Notes: generated from the letters alone by a model not told the origin. Positions 16,416-25,634 are shown, counted from the stretch's first letter. The stretch: 64,000 nucleotides of DNA from an uncultured Bacteroidales bacterium (GCA_902776835.1 CACYRK010000015.1:25720-89719), one strand, 5' to 3'. Program-made: numbers and translations.

Positions 16416-19364
16416 TTATGCCTTCTTGCTCTGGCGCTTGCTGATGGCGTAAGCCACAGGCGAAGCGACGAAGAGCGAAGCGCAAGTACCCACAATCACA
16501 CCCATGATCATCGTGAAGATGAACGAGCGGATGGTGGCACCACCCAGGAAGAACATCACCAGCAGCACCAGCAACGTGGTGATTGACGTCATCAACGTAC
16601 GCGAGAGCGTGCTGCTCAATGCGCGGTTGAACGTCGTGTAGAGGTCTTGCTTGGGGAACAGAGTCTTGTACTCACGCACACGGTCGAAGACCACCACGGT
16701 ATCGTTCACCTGATAACCGATCACGGTCAGGATGGCGGCGATAAACGTCTGGTCAACCTCCATGGTGAAGGGGAAGATTGCCTGCAGGGTGTAGAAGCCG
16801 ATACACACAAATGCGGTAAACGATACGGCAGCCAGAGCGCCAATCGAGAATGCCACATTGCGGAAGCGCAGCAGGATGTAGAGTGCCATGGCGAGCAGCG
16901 AGAAGAACACTGCCCAGATGGCGCCACGCAGCATGTCGCTTGCGATGCTCGGGCCCACAACCTCGCTCGAGACGACGCCCACGCTCTCATTCGAGATGCT
17001 GAAGTCGTTCTGGCTCATGTTGCCAAGTTCGCTCTTCAAGCCGGTGTAGAGTTTGCTCATGATTTCATCGTCGAGGCCCTCGTCGTTGCTGTCGATCTTG
17101 TAGTTGGTCGAGATACGCACCTTGCTGTCGTTGTCGATGGTGATGACCGAAGCCGTACCGTTGAGCAACTCAGGAGTGTTAAGGGCGGCGCGCAGAGCCT
17201 CGGTCTTGACGGGATGGTCAAATTGCACAACGTAGTTGCGACCACCCGAGAAGTCGATACCGCGGTTCAGACCCAGCGTAGCAAACAGGGCGGCGAAAAT
17301 CACCACTACGGCGGCGATAACCACCCAGGTCTTCTTGGCCTTGCCCATGAAGTTCACGTTCACGTTCTCAAGCATGTGGCGCGTGAGCGGCGTGGTGAAG
17401 GTCATGTTCTTGAATGTGCCATTGTTGATGAAGAATTCCATCACCAGGCGGGTAGCAAACACTGCGGTGAAGAACGAGCAGATGATACCCACAACCAGAG
17501 TCACGGCGAAACCGCGAATCGGGCCAGAACCCAGGATAATCAGGATGATACCGGTGATGATGGTGGTAAGGTTCGAGTCGAAGATTGCACTGAAGGCATT
17601 CTTGTAACCGTCGGCCACAGCAGCCTTGAGGCCCTTGCCGTTGCGGAGTTCTTCCTTGCAACGCTCGAAGATCAGCACGTTGGCGTCCACTGCCATACCG
17701 AGGGTCAGCACGATACCGGCGATACCCGGCAGGGTGAGCACGCTCTGGAACGAAGCCAGGATACCGAAGATGAAGAAGAGGTTCAGGATCAGACCCAGGT
17801 TGGCGATGCTGCCAGCCTGCCAGCCATAAGTGCACCACATGAAGATGAGCAGCAGCACCAATGCCACGATAAACGAGGTGAGACCCTTGTTGATCGAATC
17901 TTGGCCGAGCGACGGACCAATCACGCTCTCGCTGGCCACATTCACACGTGCCACCATCTTACCCGACTCGAGCACGTTGGCAAGGTCGCTTGCCTCCTCG
18001 GGGGTGAAATGGCCGCTGATTTGCGAACTACCGCCATCGATGCGGCCGTTCACGTTAGGATAAGAGTACACTTGGTCATCGAGCACGATGGCGATGGCGC
18101 GGTTGATGTTCTGGCCGGTGATTTGGCCCCAACGGCGTGCGCCGTCGTCGTTCATGCGCATCGACACCACCTGGCCCTGCATCTGGTCGAACTCGGCGCT
18201 TGCGCGAGTCACCACGTCACCCTCGAGCACGGGCTTGTCGCCGGGCTCGGTGCGCAGTGCCACCAGGTTGAAGATGCCACGGTCGTCGGCCTTGACGCTC
18301 CAAGCGAGTTTCAGGTCGGCGGGCAGCGTGGTCTTAGCCACGGGGCTGTTGATGATGCGGTTCACGGCAGCGGTGTCGTTGATGTTCACCATACCCACGA
18401 CGGGCGAACTGGGAGCCTGCTGTGCGAGCATCTGGAATCCGGTGAGTTCGGCGAGCGACTTGCCAGCGGTGGGCGCTGCCTTAGCGGCGGGCTTAGCCGT
18501 GCTGTCGGTGGCGGCGAGTGCCGTGCTGTCGGTGGCAGCGGCGGTAGTGTCGGCGGGAGCAACCTCCAGGCCACCCTTAGCCTTGTTGCTCAGGGCGGCG
18601 AGAGCAGCACTGACCTCGCTGAGTTTGTAGGTGCGGTAGAACTCGAGGTTTGCAGCACCCTGGAGCAGTTTGCGCACACGCTCAGGCTCCTTCACACCGG
18701 GGAGTTCGAGCAGGATGCGGCCCGTGCTCTGCAGTTTCTGTATGTTAGGCGACACCACGCCGAAGCGGTCGATACGGTTGCGGAGCACCTTGTAGGAGTT
18801 GTCGACCATGCTGTTGACTTCCTCTTCGAGGATGCGCTGCACCTTCTCGTTGTTGGCGCTGGGATCGTCTTTAATCTTTTCTACGTTGCGGAATACTTGC
18901 GACAGTTGGGCTGTCTTGTCCAGGGCGAGATACTCGCGGCAGAACGAGGCAACATAGTTGTCTTGTGCTGTGCGGTTTTTCTCGACGGCGGCGATAGCCT
19001 GCTTGAAGTTCTTCTCGGTGGGGTCGCTGGCGAGAGCGCTCAGAATGTCGGGCACCGAGATTTGCAGTGTCACGTTCATACCACCCTTCAAGTCGAGGCC
19101 GAGGCCCAACTCTTTCTCACGTACTTGTTGCAAGGTGTAGTAGTTGAGGTACACCTTTTCGTTAGCCATAGAATCAAGATATCCGTTGAGAGCGGTCAAG
19201 TAAGCCTTATTGGATGTGTCAGGCGACTTGATACCGGCCTTGGCAAGCGCGATCTGCTCGGCCTTGTTCTGATAACTGTTAGAAACGAAGGTAAACGAGA
19301 GATAGAACACGCAAATCAAGATCAGCGCAACGGTAATGACTCTGATAAAACCTTTAGTTTGCAT
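16416..19364 (-). CDS. secDF: Protein translocase subunit SecDF (fused SecD-SecF)
   Basis: 982 residues. SecD and SecF use the proton gradient to help pull proteins through SecYEG into the periplasm. The N-terminal half is SecD: a first transmembrane segment, the ELGLGLDLKGGMNVTLQ motif, the large periplasmic P1 domain with an Ala/Thr-rich insertion (about 268-297), and six membrane segments including TLGMAVDANVLIFER. The C-terminal half, from about residue 670, is SecF with GIDFSGGRNYVVQF and VIGYQVNDTVVVFDR. The single-chain fusion is normal in Bacteroidota. A promoter with a leader of about 140 nt lies upstream. Confidence 0.96.
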   Translation of the reverse strand: MQTKGFIRVITVALILICVFYLSFTFVSNSYQNKAEQIALAKAGIKSPDTSNKAYLTALNGYLDSMANEKVYLNYYTLQQVREKELGLGLDLKGGMNVTLQISVPDILSALASDPTEKNFKQAIAAVEKNRTAQDNYVASFCREYLALDKTAQLSQVFRNVEKIKDDPSANNEKVQRILEEEVNSMVDNSYKVLRNRIDRFGVVSPNIQKLQSTGRILLELPGVKEPERVRKLLQGAANLEFYRTYKLSEVSAALAALSNKAKGGLEVAPADTTAAATDSTALAATDSTAKPAAKAAPTAGKSLAELTGFQMLAQQAPSSPVVGMVNINDTAAVNRIINSPVAKTTLPADLKLAWSVKADDRGIFNLVALRTEPGDKPVLEGDVVTRASAEFDQMQGQVVSMRMNDDGARRWGQITGQNINRAIAIVLDDQVYSYPNVNGRIDGGSSQISGHFTPEEASDLANVLESGKMVARVNVASESVIGPSLGQDSINKGLTSFIVALVLLLIFMWCTYGWQAGSIANLGLILNLFFIFGILASFQSVLTLPGIAGIVLTLGMAVDANVLIFERCKEELRNGKGLKAAVADGYKNAFSAIFDSNLTTIITGIILIILGSGPIRGFAVTLVVGIICSFFTAVFATRLVMEFFINNGTFKNMTFTTPLTRHMLENVNVNFMGKAKKTWVVIAAVVVIFAALFATLGLNRGIDFSGGRNYVVQFDHPVKTEALRAALNTPELLNGTASVITIDNDSKVRISTNYKIDSNDEGLDDEIMSKLYTGLKSELGNMSQNDFSISNESVGVVSSEVVGPSIASDMLRGAIWAVFFSLLAMALYILLRFRNVAFSIGALAAVSFTAFVCIGFYTLQAIFPFTMEVDQTFIAAILTVIGYQVNDTVVVFDRVREYKTLFPKQDLYTTFNRALSSTLSRTLMTSITTLLVLLVMFFLGGATIRSFIFTMIMGVIVGTCASLFVASPVAYAISKRQSKKA

Positions 19365-19511
19365 TTCTTAAATCATTAATTATTATATGTGTTTTGTTCA
19401 ATTCAATAATGCGCACAATCGCCTATAAATGTAATCACTATCGCCCAATGAGCCAGCCAGTTAGCGGTCAAATTTGCGACAATTATCACATTCACAAGCA
19501 TTTTCGGCGTG

Positions 19512-19541
19512 CAAATATACGACTTTTTTCTCAACCCACAA
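19512..19541 (-). promoter_or_regulatory. Promoter of secDF
   Basis: Minus-strand TATATTTG (19519-19512) and TTG (19541-19539), 19 nt apart. It implies a long untranslated leader (about 19365-19505) whose content I could not assign to a known riboswitch. Confidence 0.6.
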
Positions 19542-19582
19542 AAATAATTAACTAATGTTTGAGAAAATCACCCCCAAACACC

Positions 19583-19676
19583 TTACCAGACCAGCCCCAT
19601 GCCAGAACCATGCCAGACAAGCCCAAACCATGCCAGACCAGCCGGACCAGTCCGACCAGTCCGACCAGTCCGACTT
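19583..19676. repeat. 9-bp repeat array, TCCGACCAG family
   Basis: Units such as CCGGACCAG and TCCGACCAG step by 9 bp just downstream of the pgeF stop. They are the complement of the GGTCGGACA type at 7887. The left part (CCAGACCAG, CCATGCCAGA) is more degenerate. Confidence 0.8.
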
Positions 19677-19696
19677 ACCCCATTGGCCCCATACGG

Positions 19697-20479
19697 TTAC
19701 TTGCGGAGGATGGCGGTGAAGGTGCGGCCGCTGGCTGTGCCCAGGCGGCGTGCCGAGAAGTAGCGGTCGCTGTGGCAGCGGCTGCAGGCGGCGGGCATGG
19801 TGATGTTTTCGGGGGCGAGGCCAGCGGCTTGCAGCACGAGGGCGTTGGCGCGGGCCAGGTGGATATGGGCCTTGCCAGTGGCGTCGCGGTGCATGATGGC
19901 GTCGATGTCGTGGCCGGCGTCGGCAAAGTTGCTCACCACTTCGTCGCCCACCTCAAAGCAGTCGTCGCAGATGCTCACGCCCATGGCGGCCTGGATGCGC
20001 TCGGGCTGCGCGCCGAGGCACTGCATATTGCGCACGGTGGCCTGGGCGATGCGCCCTGCGGTGCCACGCCATCCGGCATGGGCCACGCCCACTACCCCAC
20101 TCTGCGGGTCGGCCATCACGATGGGCACACAGTCGGCGGTGTTCACGCCGATGCAGATGCCCGGCAATGCGGTGACCAGCGCGTCGACGTTGTCCAGGTG
20201 GAGTTCCTGCTCCTCGATGTCGGCATCGAGGAATTTGCGGTCGATGACAGCCACGCGTGTGGTGTGGCTCTGCCGCGGCATCACCAGGCAGTCGAGGTCG
20301 ATGCCCATGAGTTGGCAGAACTCAAGGCGTGCGTCGAGCACGCGCAGCGCGTCATCGCCCACGTAGTCGCACAGGTTGTGCTGCGAGTAAGGGTTGCGGG
20401 CGTTCACGGTGCCGCGTTGCGTGTTCACAGCACGGATGCCAGGTATCGGGGTGGCAAAATGCAGATCGTCGAGTATCAT
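19697..20479 (-). CDS. pgeF: Peptidoglycan editing factor PgeF (YfiH/DUF152 family)
   Basis: 260 residues. PgeF removes wrongly incorporated residues from cytoplasmic peptidoglycan precursors; older annotation calls the family polyphenol oxidase or laccase-like. Visible family motifs are NPYSQHNLCDYVGDD, MPRQSHTTRV, the DALVT strand, GVNTADCVPIVMAD, VAHAGWRGTAGRI, and the C-terminal CSRCHSDRYFSARR. The His and Cys residues of the metal/active centre are present. It lies downstream of the YitT gene on the same strand, separated by a 9-bp repeat array. Start and length are normal. Confidence 0.92.
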   Translation of the reverse strand: MILDDLHFATPIPGIRAVNTQRGTVNARNPYSQHNLCDYVGDDALRVLDARLEFCQLMGIDLDCLVMPRQSHTTRVAVIDRKFLDADIEEQELHLDNVDALVTALPGICIGVNTADCVPIVMADPQSGVVGVAHAGWRGTAGRIAQATVRNMQCLGAQPERIQAAMGVSICDDCFEVGDEVVSNFADAGHDIDAIMHRDATGKAHIHLARANALVLQAAGLAPENITMPAACSRCHSDRYFSARRLGTASGRTFTAILRK

Positions 20480-20485
20480 AATTAT

Positions 20486-20530
20486 CTTTTCTTTAAGGTC
20501 TTTAAGGGCCTTAAGGACTTTAAGGACCTG
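20486..20530. repeat. 9-bp repeat array, AAGGnCTTT family
   Basis: About five units (AAGGTCTTT, AAGGGCCTT, AAGGACTTT, AAGGACCTG) with a 9-bp step fill the YitT-pgeF gap. Same family as 13527-13631. Confidence 0.8.
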
Positions 20531-20539
20531 TGGGGGAAT

Positions 20540-21487
20540 TTATGGTTCTGATGACTCTTGAGGCGCGTTCTCCTTCTCGGCGATGGCGGCTTGCGCGTCT
20601 TTGTGCTTGAGGCGCACCTTCATCTCGTCGAAGCCCTCGCCGTACACGCCGTTGACGTTCCACTGCGAGATGAACGCCTTGGGGTCGACGGCCTTGGTGA
20701 TGCGGAAAATCTGCATACTCTGCATCTTGCGGCACATCACCATCAGGATTTTCACATGATGCTTGGTGTACCAGCCCACACCGTCGAGCACCGTGCAGCC
20801 GCGGTGCGTCTCGCTGGTAATGGCGTTGGCGATGTCCTCCCACTTCTCGCTGAAGATGAGGAATTGCACCGCCTGTCGGTTGTTGTTGATTACCAGGTCG
20901 GCCACGAAAGCGGTGATAATCATGAAAATCAAACCGTACACGATTTTGTCGACACTGTGGAACACCAGGTAGGACGACGAGATGATGACGACGTCGCAAT
21001 AAAGCATCATTCGGCCGAACGACACGTTGCGGAACTTGGTCACCACGGCGGCGATGATGTCGGTGCCGCCACTGCTGCCGTTGTGGGTGAAGGTCATGCC
21101 CAGTCCCAGGCCGCACAGCGTGGCACCGATGATGATGTTCATAAACGGCTGTTGCTCAACGAGCGGCTTGGGGAACAGCGGCACCATGAAGTAGAGCAGC
21201 ACACTGGCCACGGTGGCGCCGAAGATGGTGCGCAGCACAAATTGGCGGCCCACAGTGCGATAGGCGATTACCAGCAGCAGGATGTTGATGGCATAGTTGA
21301 CCACAGCCACGTTCCAGTTAAAGGCAAAGTGGAACAGCGAAGCCAAACCGATGACGCCACCGGTCACCACCTTCTCAGGCAGCACAAATGCCGAGAAGCC
21401 CAAGGCGTAAAACAAGAGGCCAAGCACAATCATCACATAATCGCGCACTTGGTGCCAAACGTTGAATTTCAGATTTGGATGAGACAT
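20540..21487 (-). CDS. YitT family membrane protein
   Basis: 315 residues with five or six N-terminal transmembrane segments (residues about 12-190) carrying YitT motifs such as GFSAFVLPEKVVTGGVIGLA and GLGMTFTHNGSSGGTDIIA. The cytosolic C-terminal DUF2179 domain (about 215-295) includes VLDGVGWYTKHHVKILMVMCRK. It sits in the inner membrane; a transport role is assumed for the family but the substrate is not established. It lies 26 nt downstream of tdk on the same strand and is probably co-transcribed with it. Confidence 0.88.
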   Translation of the reverse strand: MSHPNLKFNVWHQVRDYVMIVLGLLFYALGFSAFVLPEKVVTGGVIGLASLFHFAFNWNVAVVNYAINILLLVIAYRTVGRQFVLRTIFGATVASVLLYFMVPLFPKPLVEQQPFMNIIIGATLCGLGLGMTFTHNGSSGGTDIIAAVVTKFRNVSFGRMMLYCDVVIISSSYLVFHSVDKIVYGLIFMIITAFVADLVINNNRQAVQFLIFSEKWEDIANAITSETHRGCTVLDGVGWYTKHHVKILMVMCRKMQSMQIFRITKAVDPKAFISQWNVNGVYGEGFDEMKVRLKHKDAQAAIAEKENAPQESSEP

Positions 21488-21513
21488 TGTCGTACAAGAA
21501 AATTAAGGCGAGA

Positions 21514-22143
21514 TTAAACTGGTTGGAACTTGATGGCGTTGCGGCTGGCGCTCTCGATGCGTCGATTACGCCAGCAACTGCGGCACAGGGCCACGTACTT
21601 GTCATCGCCGCCAATCTCCACCTGGTCGCCGTCGGTGACGATGTTGCCCTGCGAGTCGATGCGCGCGTTGATGATGGTTTTGCGGCCACACGAGCACGTC
21701 GACTTTATCTCGTCGATGCTGTCGGCCAACTCAAAGAGTCGGCGACTGCCCTCGAACATGTGGCTCTGGAAGTCGGTGCGCAAGCCGTAGCACACCACGT
21801 TGGTGCCGTAGTCGTCGACCACGCGCGCCAACTGGTCGATTTGCTGCGCGCTCAGGAACTGAGCCTCGTCGATGAGAATCCAGTCCTTCACCACCAGCGT
21901 CGACTCGTAAAGACGCTTGATTTGGTCGTACAAGTCGGTGTCGGGATAAATCCACTCGCAGCGGCGCTCAATGCCGATGCGTGAGCGAATCACGTTGTCG
22001 TTCTCGCGGTCGTCGATAATGGGCTTCATGCACAGGTACTGCATGCCGCGCTCCTCGAAATTGTAGGCTTGGGTGAGCAGCATAGCGGTCTTTGCCGAGC
22101 CCATCGTACCATAACGAAAATATAGTTTGCCTATTCTGTTCAT
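21514..22143 (-). CDS. tdk: Thymidine kinase
   Basis: 209 residues, TK1 type. It phosphorylates thymidine to dTMP with ATP in the pyrimidine salvage pathway. Visible are the P-loop GTMGSAKT (residues 12-19), the Walker B-like DEAQF (92-96), the lasso region and a zinc site with C150, C152 and the CRSC pair at 187-190. The family usually has two C-x2-C pairs; here the first is C-x-C, a small departure. A Bacteroidota promoter lies about 20 nt upstream, so this is probably the first gene of a tdk-yitT-pgeF transcript. Confidence 0.95.
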   Translation of the reverse strand: MNRIGKLYFRYGTMGSAKTAMLLTQAYNFEERGMQYLCMKPIIDDRENDNVIRSRIGIERRCEWIYPDTDLYDQIKRLYESTLVVKDWILIDEAQFLSAQQIDQLARVVDDYGTNVVCYGLRTDFQSHMFEGSRRLFELADSIDEIKSTCSCGRKTIINARIDSQGNIVTDGDQVEIGGDDKYVALCRSCWRNRRIESASRNAIKFQPV

Positions 22144-22162
22144 GTCATTGAAATATTTCCTG

Positions 22163-22192
22163 CAAAGTTACGAATAAGCGAGCGGTGAGCAA
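22163..22192 (-). promoter_or_regulatory. Promoter of tdk
   Basis: Minus-strand TAACTTTG (22170-22163) and TTG (22192-22190), 19 nt apart, immediately upstream of ATG 22143. Confidence 0.65.
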
Positions 22193-22216
22193 AGAAAAAA
22201 ACTCGTTTTTTTTCAC

Positions 22217-22242
22217 ATAGCGTCTATAGTCGCTATTGTGGC
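22217..22242. repeat. Short 9-bp repeat array, nnnATAGnn family
   Basis: Three units (ATAGCGTCT, ATAGTCGCT, ATTGTGGCT) overlap the 3' end of the symporter gene. Related arrays are at 36378 and 63681. Confidence 0.5.
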
Positions 22243-23447
22243 TCGGAGGATGGCTCGAGCACGGGCTCGGGCGAGGGCTGTTCGGCGTCGCCAGCGTGAA
22301 TTCGGTTGAGGACGAGTGCTATGGCGCCGTCGCCGGTCACGTTGCATGCTGTGCCGAAACTGTCCATGGTTATGTAGAGCGCTATCATTATCGCCTGTTG
22401 TTCGGCGTTGAAGCCGAGGATGCTCTGCAGCACAGCCAGCGCCGCCATGATGGCACCGCCAGGCACTCCGGGCGCCGCCACCATCATCACACCCAGCATC
22501 ATAATGAAGCCCAAAAACGTGCTAAACTCGATGGGCAGCCCCTTCATGAGCATCAACGCCACTGCGCATGCCGTGATTTTCATCGCGCTGCCCGAGAGGT
22601 GTATGGTGGCGCACAAGGGCACCACAAAGCCGGCGATGCCGGGGCGCACACCATTGGCAACGGTCTGCTTGAGCGTCACCGGGATGGTGGCCGCGCTGCT
22701 CGACGTGCCCAACGCCGTGAAATAGGCCGGAAGCATTGTCAAGAGCGCCTTGAACGGGTTGCGCCGAGCAATAGCCCCGGCAATGCAGTATTGAACAATG
22801 AGCAAGACGATGTGCATGGCAAAAATCACCCCAATAATGGTAATGAACACACGCGCGACGTGCCAGGCCTGACCTGTGTGTGCCATGCTCATGAAAATGC
22901 CCATGACGTAGAGCGGAAGCAGCGGAATGAGTGCCACCTCAATCACTTTCGCCACAATATCGCGAAACTCACGGAAGCCGCGGCCCATCGACTCCGAGCC
23001 GAAATGGGCGATGCCCAGTCCCAAAGCAAACGAGAGCACCAGGGCGCTCATCACGTCCATCAACGGCGGTATGGCTACCGAGAAATAAGGATCGATGGAG
23101 GCTTGTTGGGCAGCAACCTGCGACGCGGCGGCAGGATTGATGAGATGCGGGAACACGCTCACGCTCGTTGCGTAACTGAACAAGCCCGAGAGCACCGTGT
23201 CGCCGTAAGCGATGATCGCCGTAATCAGGAGCAGTTTTCCGGCCGACTTGCCAATGTCGAAGATGGCCGGTGTCACCAGCCCCACAATGATTAGCGGGAT
23301 GAGAAACGAGAGGAAGTTGCTGAACACGCTGTTGAACGTAACAAACAGACGCACGCCCCACAACGGCAACACGTTGCCAAGCAAAATACCCAGTACAATT
23401 GCTATAATCACACGCCCCAACAGGGGAATCCGCTTCAATAGTTTCAT
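22233..23447 (-). CDS. Dicarboxylate/amino acid:cation symporter (SDF/DAACS family)
   Basis: 404 residues from ATG 23447 (MKLLKRIPLLGRV); the longer frame upstream crosses the promoter and is rejected. An inner-membrane secondary transporter using Na+ or H+ to import small acids or amino acids. Eight membrane segments are predicted, with the family hairpin motif LGTSSSAATIPVTLKQ and the later GSAMKI and FGTACNVTGDGAIALVL segments that hold cation and substrate sites. The sequence looks closest to SstT/GltP-like members, but substrate cannot be assigned. The short C-terminal tail is Pro/Glu/Ser-rich (PSPEPVLEPSSEPQ). Confidence 0.9.
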   Translation of the reverse strand: MKLLKRIPLLGRVIIAIVLGILLGNVLPLWGVRLFVTFNSVFSNFLSFLIPLIIVGLVTPAIFDIGKSAGKLLLITAIIAYGDTVLSGLFSYATSVSVFPHLINPAAASQVAAQQASIDPYFSVAIPPLMDVMSALVLSFALGLGIAHFGSESMGRGFREFRDIVAKVIEVALIPLLPLYVMGIFMSMAHTGQAWHVARVFITIIGVIFAMHIVLLIVQYCIAGAIARRNPFKALLTMLPAYFTALGTSSSAATIPVTLKQTVANGVRPGIAGFVVPLCATIHLSGSAMKITACAVALMLMKGLPIEFSTFLGFIMMLGVMMVAAPGVPGGAIMAALAVLQSILGFNAEQQAIMIALYITMDSFGTACNVTGDGAIALVLNRIHAGDAEQPSPEPVLEPSSEPQ

Positions 23448-23470
23448 TCTAAGGTTTTTTATAATTACCG

Positions 23471-23500
23471 CAAAGGTACACAAATTCCGCCATAACACAA
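23471..23500 (-). promoter_or_regulatory. Promoter of the SDF symporter
   Basis: Minus-strand TACCTTTG (23478-23471) and TTG (23500-23498), 19 nt apart. It places the start of transcription between the two candidate ATGs and so fixes translation at 23447. Confidence 0.7.
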
Positions 23501-23570
23501 AATCCAAGGGGGCGCAGCAGCCGTCGGCCACAGCCAGCCATATCTGATTTTCAGGCGATTAACAACATAG

Positions 23571-23603
23571 ATGTGGCCAAAGGGACAGTCCCCTTGACCA
23601 CAC
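23571..23603. repeat. REP-like palindrome, GGGACnGTCCC family, degenerate copy 3
   Basis: ATGTGGCCAAAGGGAC / GTCCCCTTGACCACAC around a central A. It has the same core and spacing as the palindromes at 7471 and 7685, with two arm mismatches. Confidence 0.7.
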
Positions 23604-23644
23604 CTGGGAAAAAAAATGGTATCAAACGCAGTACTATTTGATGG

Positions 23645-25606
23645 TCATTTGTCGTCGAAGAGGTAACCGAAACCGGGGCGGCTGATGATGCAACTGGCAT
23701 ACGGCCCAAGTTTCTTGCGCAAGCGAGTGATGTGCACATTTACCGAGCGGTCAGAGATGATCACACCAGCCCAAACAGAAGCAATGAGTTGTTGACGCGA
23801 CAACACCTGGCCACGGTTAGCAAGAAGTTGATGTAGCAGTTCGAACTCGGTGCGAGTAAGATTCACGTACTCGCCGTCGACCGACAGTGTTTTCTTGTCG
23901 ACATTCATTTGGAGGTCTTTGTAACTCAGTATTCTTTTGCCGAGTCGAGCCTCAACTACGTTAATCACATAGTCGCCAAGTTTTTCGCACTCGATTACAA
24001 TGTCGTTATACAATATACATAGTTCGTAAGAGTAGTCGTGGCTGTCCACAACGTTGATACTTTCCGCCCTGAGTTGATCGCGCAGGGCATTGATGTCGTT
24101 CTCAATCTCCATCGAATCGTCGATTGAGAGATCCTTATGGCGTCCGTTAAGCACAATCATCATTTGCGTCAGGGCCTCGTTGACAAGCAGAAGCATCTCA
24201 TGAAGGCGAGCATATTGCTCGGTAGTGAAATCGCCGGCGCTCTCCTTAAGGCGTCGAATTGAACGGGCGGTATTAAAACAAGCGTCGCCAATCGACTCCA
24301 GTTCACCGATTTGGCGAAACATCGATTGAATCTTTTCTTTAGTCTCGTCAGAAAGGTGCTCGTTGCTGATTTCGCTCAGATAGGTAGCAATTTCAAGTTC
24401 CATATTGTCGGCAATATCCTCATACTTCGCTATGCGCTCGTATTGGCTTTCGAGTTCTTTCTTGTCTTTTTCGTCAAGATAGATGCGCACCATGCCGAAC
24501 ATGCGATGCAGGCGTTCGGCAAAATGCACTATCTCCTTTTGTGCCTGGAGAACCGAGATTTCGGGCGTCGACATCAGCCCATTATTAATATATTGAAGTG
24601 TGGTGATGGGCTTTACAACCACACGGCTTTCTGGCATCAGCCAGCACACCAGGCGTTCCATTTGCGGAATGAATCCGATGAGCAGTGCCGTGTTGAGAAC
24701 GTTAAAGCAGGTGTGAAACATGGCAAGCACTATGGGCAATCGCTCAGCCTGCCCCGACATTGTGGGGTCATATCCCACAATGCCACACACCATGTCGACA
24801 AAGGGATAGAAGATGCATAGCACCCACATCACACCAAACAAATTAAACATCAAGTGTGCCAAAGCCGCACGCCGAGCGTCAAGACTTGAGCCCAGCGCAG
24901 CGATGTTGGCAGTGGCTGTGGTGCCCACGTTCTCTCCCATCACCAGGGCAATGCCCATGTATATAGGCATGACGCCTGTGGAGCACAGCAGGATTGTGAT
25001 TGCCATAACCGCTGCCGACGATTGCACGAGGCATGTGATTACGGTGCCAATGGCAAGGAACGCGAGCACGGTGAAATAACTGCTTGTGTCGAACGAGGCA
25101 AAGAAGGCCACCACATCGGGATTATGGGCCAAGTCCATGTCGCGCCCCACCCCACTGAGCAGCACAAGCGACCAGAACAGGAAGGCCATGCCGAAAAGGA
25201 AGTCGCCCAAGAAGCGATGCCGCTTTTTATATATCAACACCATTCCCACGAGAAACGCCGGGAAGACCACGACAGTGAGGTCGACATTGTAACCCAAGGA
25301 TATAATCCATGCCGTGAGCGTGGTTCCAATGTTTGCCCCCATGATGACCGAGATGGCCTGCGCCAACGTCAGCAGGCCTGCCGACACAAACGAGACAGTC
25401 ATCACCGTAGTTGCTGATGACGACTGCACGGCGCATGTGACAAACGTTCCTGTGAGCATGCCAGTAAATCTGTTGGTCATCATGCGCTCCAGGATGTGGC
25501 GCAATTGTTGTCCGGCCAACTTCTGCAATGCTTCACTCATCATCTTCATGCCGTAAATGAGCAGTGCCAGTGAGCCAAGTAGTTTTAAAACAATTCCTAA
25601 AGTCAT
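23645..25606 (-). CDS. Na/Pi cotransporter-PhoU-like protein fused to a PhoB-type winged helix
   Basis: 653 residues in one uninterrupted frame. Residues 1-310 are a PNaS/NptA-type Na+/phosphate carrier with both inverted QSS repeats (QSSSATT 61-67, QSSAAV 195-200) and paired GANIGTT (90-96) and GENVGTT (224-230) motifs. Residues about 340-555 are helical and PhoU-like, as usual in these carriers. Residues about 560-652 form a complete OmpR/PhoB-type winged-helix DNA-binding domain: LTRTEFELLHQLL, VLSRQQLIASVW, the recognition-helix segment RSVNVHITRLRKKLG (620-634) and the wing RPGFGYLF. The usual Bacteroidota homologue ends after PhoU. There is no receiver domain. I infer a membrane-bound regulator that couples phosphate transport to transcription. 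Confidence 0.88.
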   Translation of the reverse strand: MTLGIVLKLLGSLALLIYGMKMMSEALQKLAGQQLRHILERMMTNRFTGMLTGTFVTCAVQSSSATTVMTVSFVSAGLLTLAQAISVIMGANIGTTLTAWIISLGYNVDLTVVVFPAFLVGMVLIYKKRHRFLGDFLFGMAFLFWSLVLLSGVGRDMDLAHNPDVVAFFASFDTSSYFTVLAFLAIGTVITCLVQSSAAVMAITILLCSTGVMPIYMGIALVMGENVGTTATANIAALGSSLDARRAALAHLMFNLFGVMWVLCIFYPFVDMVCGIVGYDPTMSGQAERLPIVLAMFHTCFNVLNTALLIGFIPQMERLVCWLMPESRVVVKPITTLQYINNGLMSTPEISVLQAQKEIVHFAERLHRMFGMVRIYLDEKDKKELESQYERIAKYEDIADNMELEIATYLSEISNEHLSDETKEKIQSMFRQIGELESIGDACFNTARSIRRLKESAGDFTTEQYARLHEMLLLVNEALTQMMIVLNGRHKDLSIDDSMEIENDINALRDQLRAESINVVDSHDYSYELCILYNDIVIECEKLGDYVINVVEARLGKRILSYKDLQMNVDKKTLSVDGEYVNLTRTEFELLHQLLANRGQVLSRQQLIASVWAGVIISDRSVNVHITRLRKKLGPYASCIISRPGFGYLFDDK

Positions 25607-25634
25607 AATTCCAATTTGGTTGGGATTTCAGTCG

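Noticed and set aside
16647..19379. 910-codon plus-strand frame antisense to secDF
   Set aside because: Same reason as above; SecDF motifs are on the minus strand.
19559..20551. 330-codon plus-strand frame over pgeF
   Set aside because: It is the complement of the well-supported pgeF gene and includes repeat-derived low-complexity peptides.
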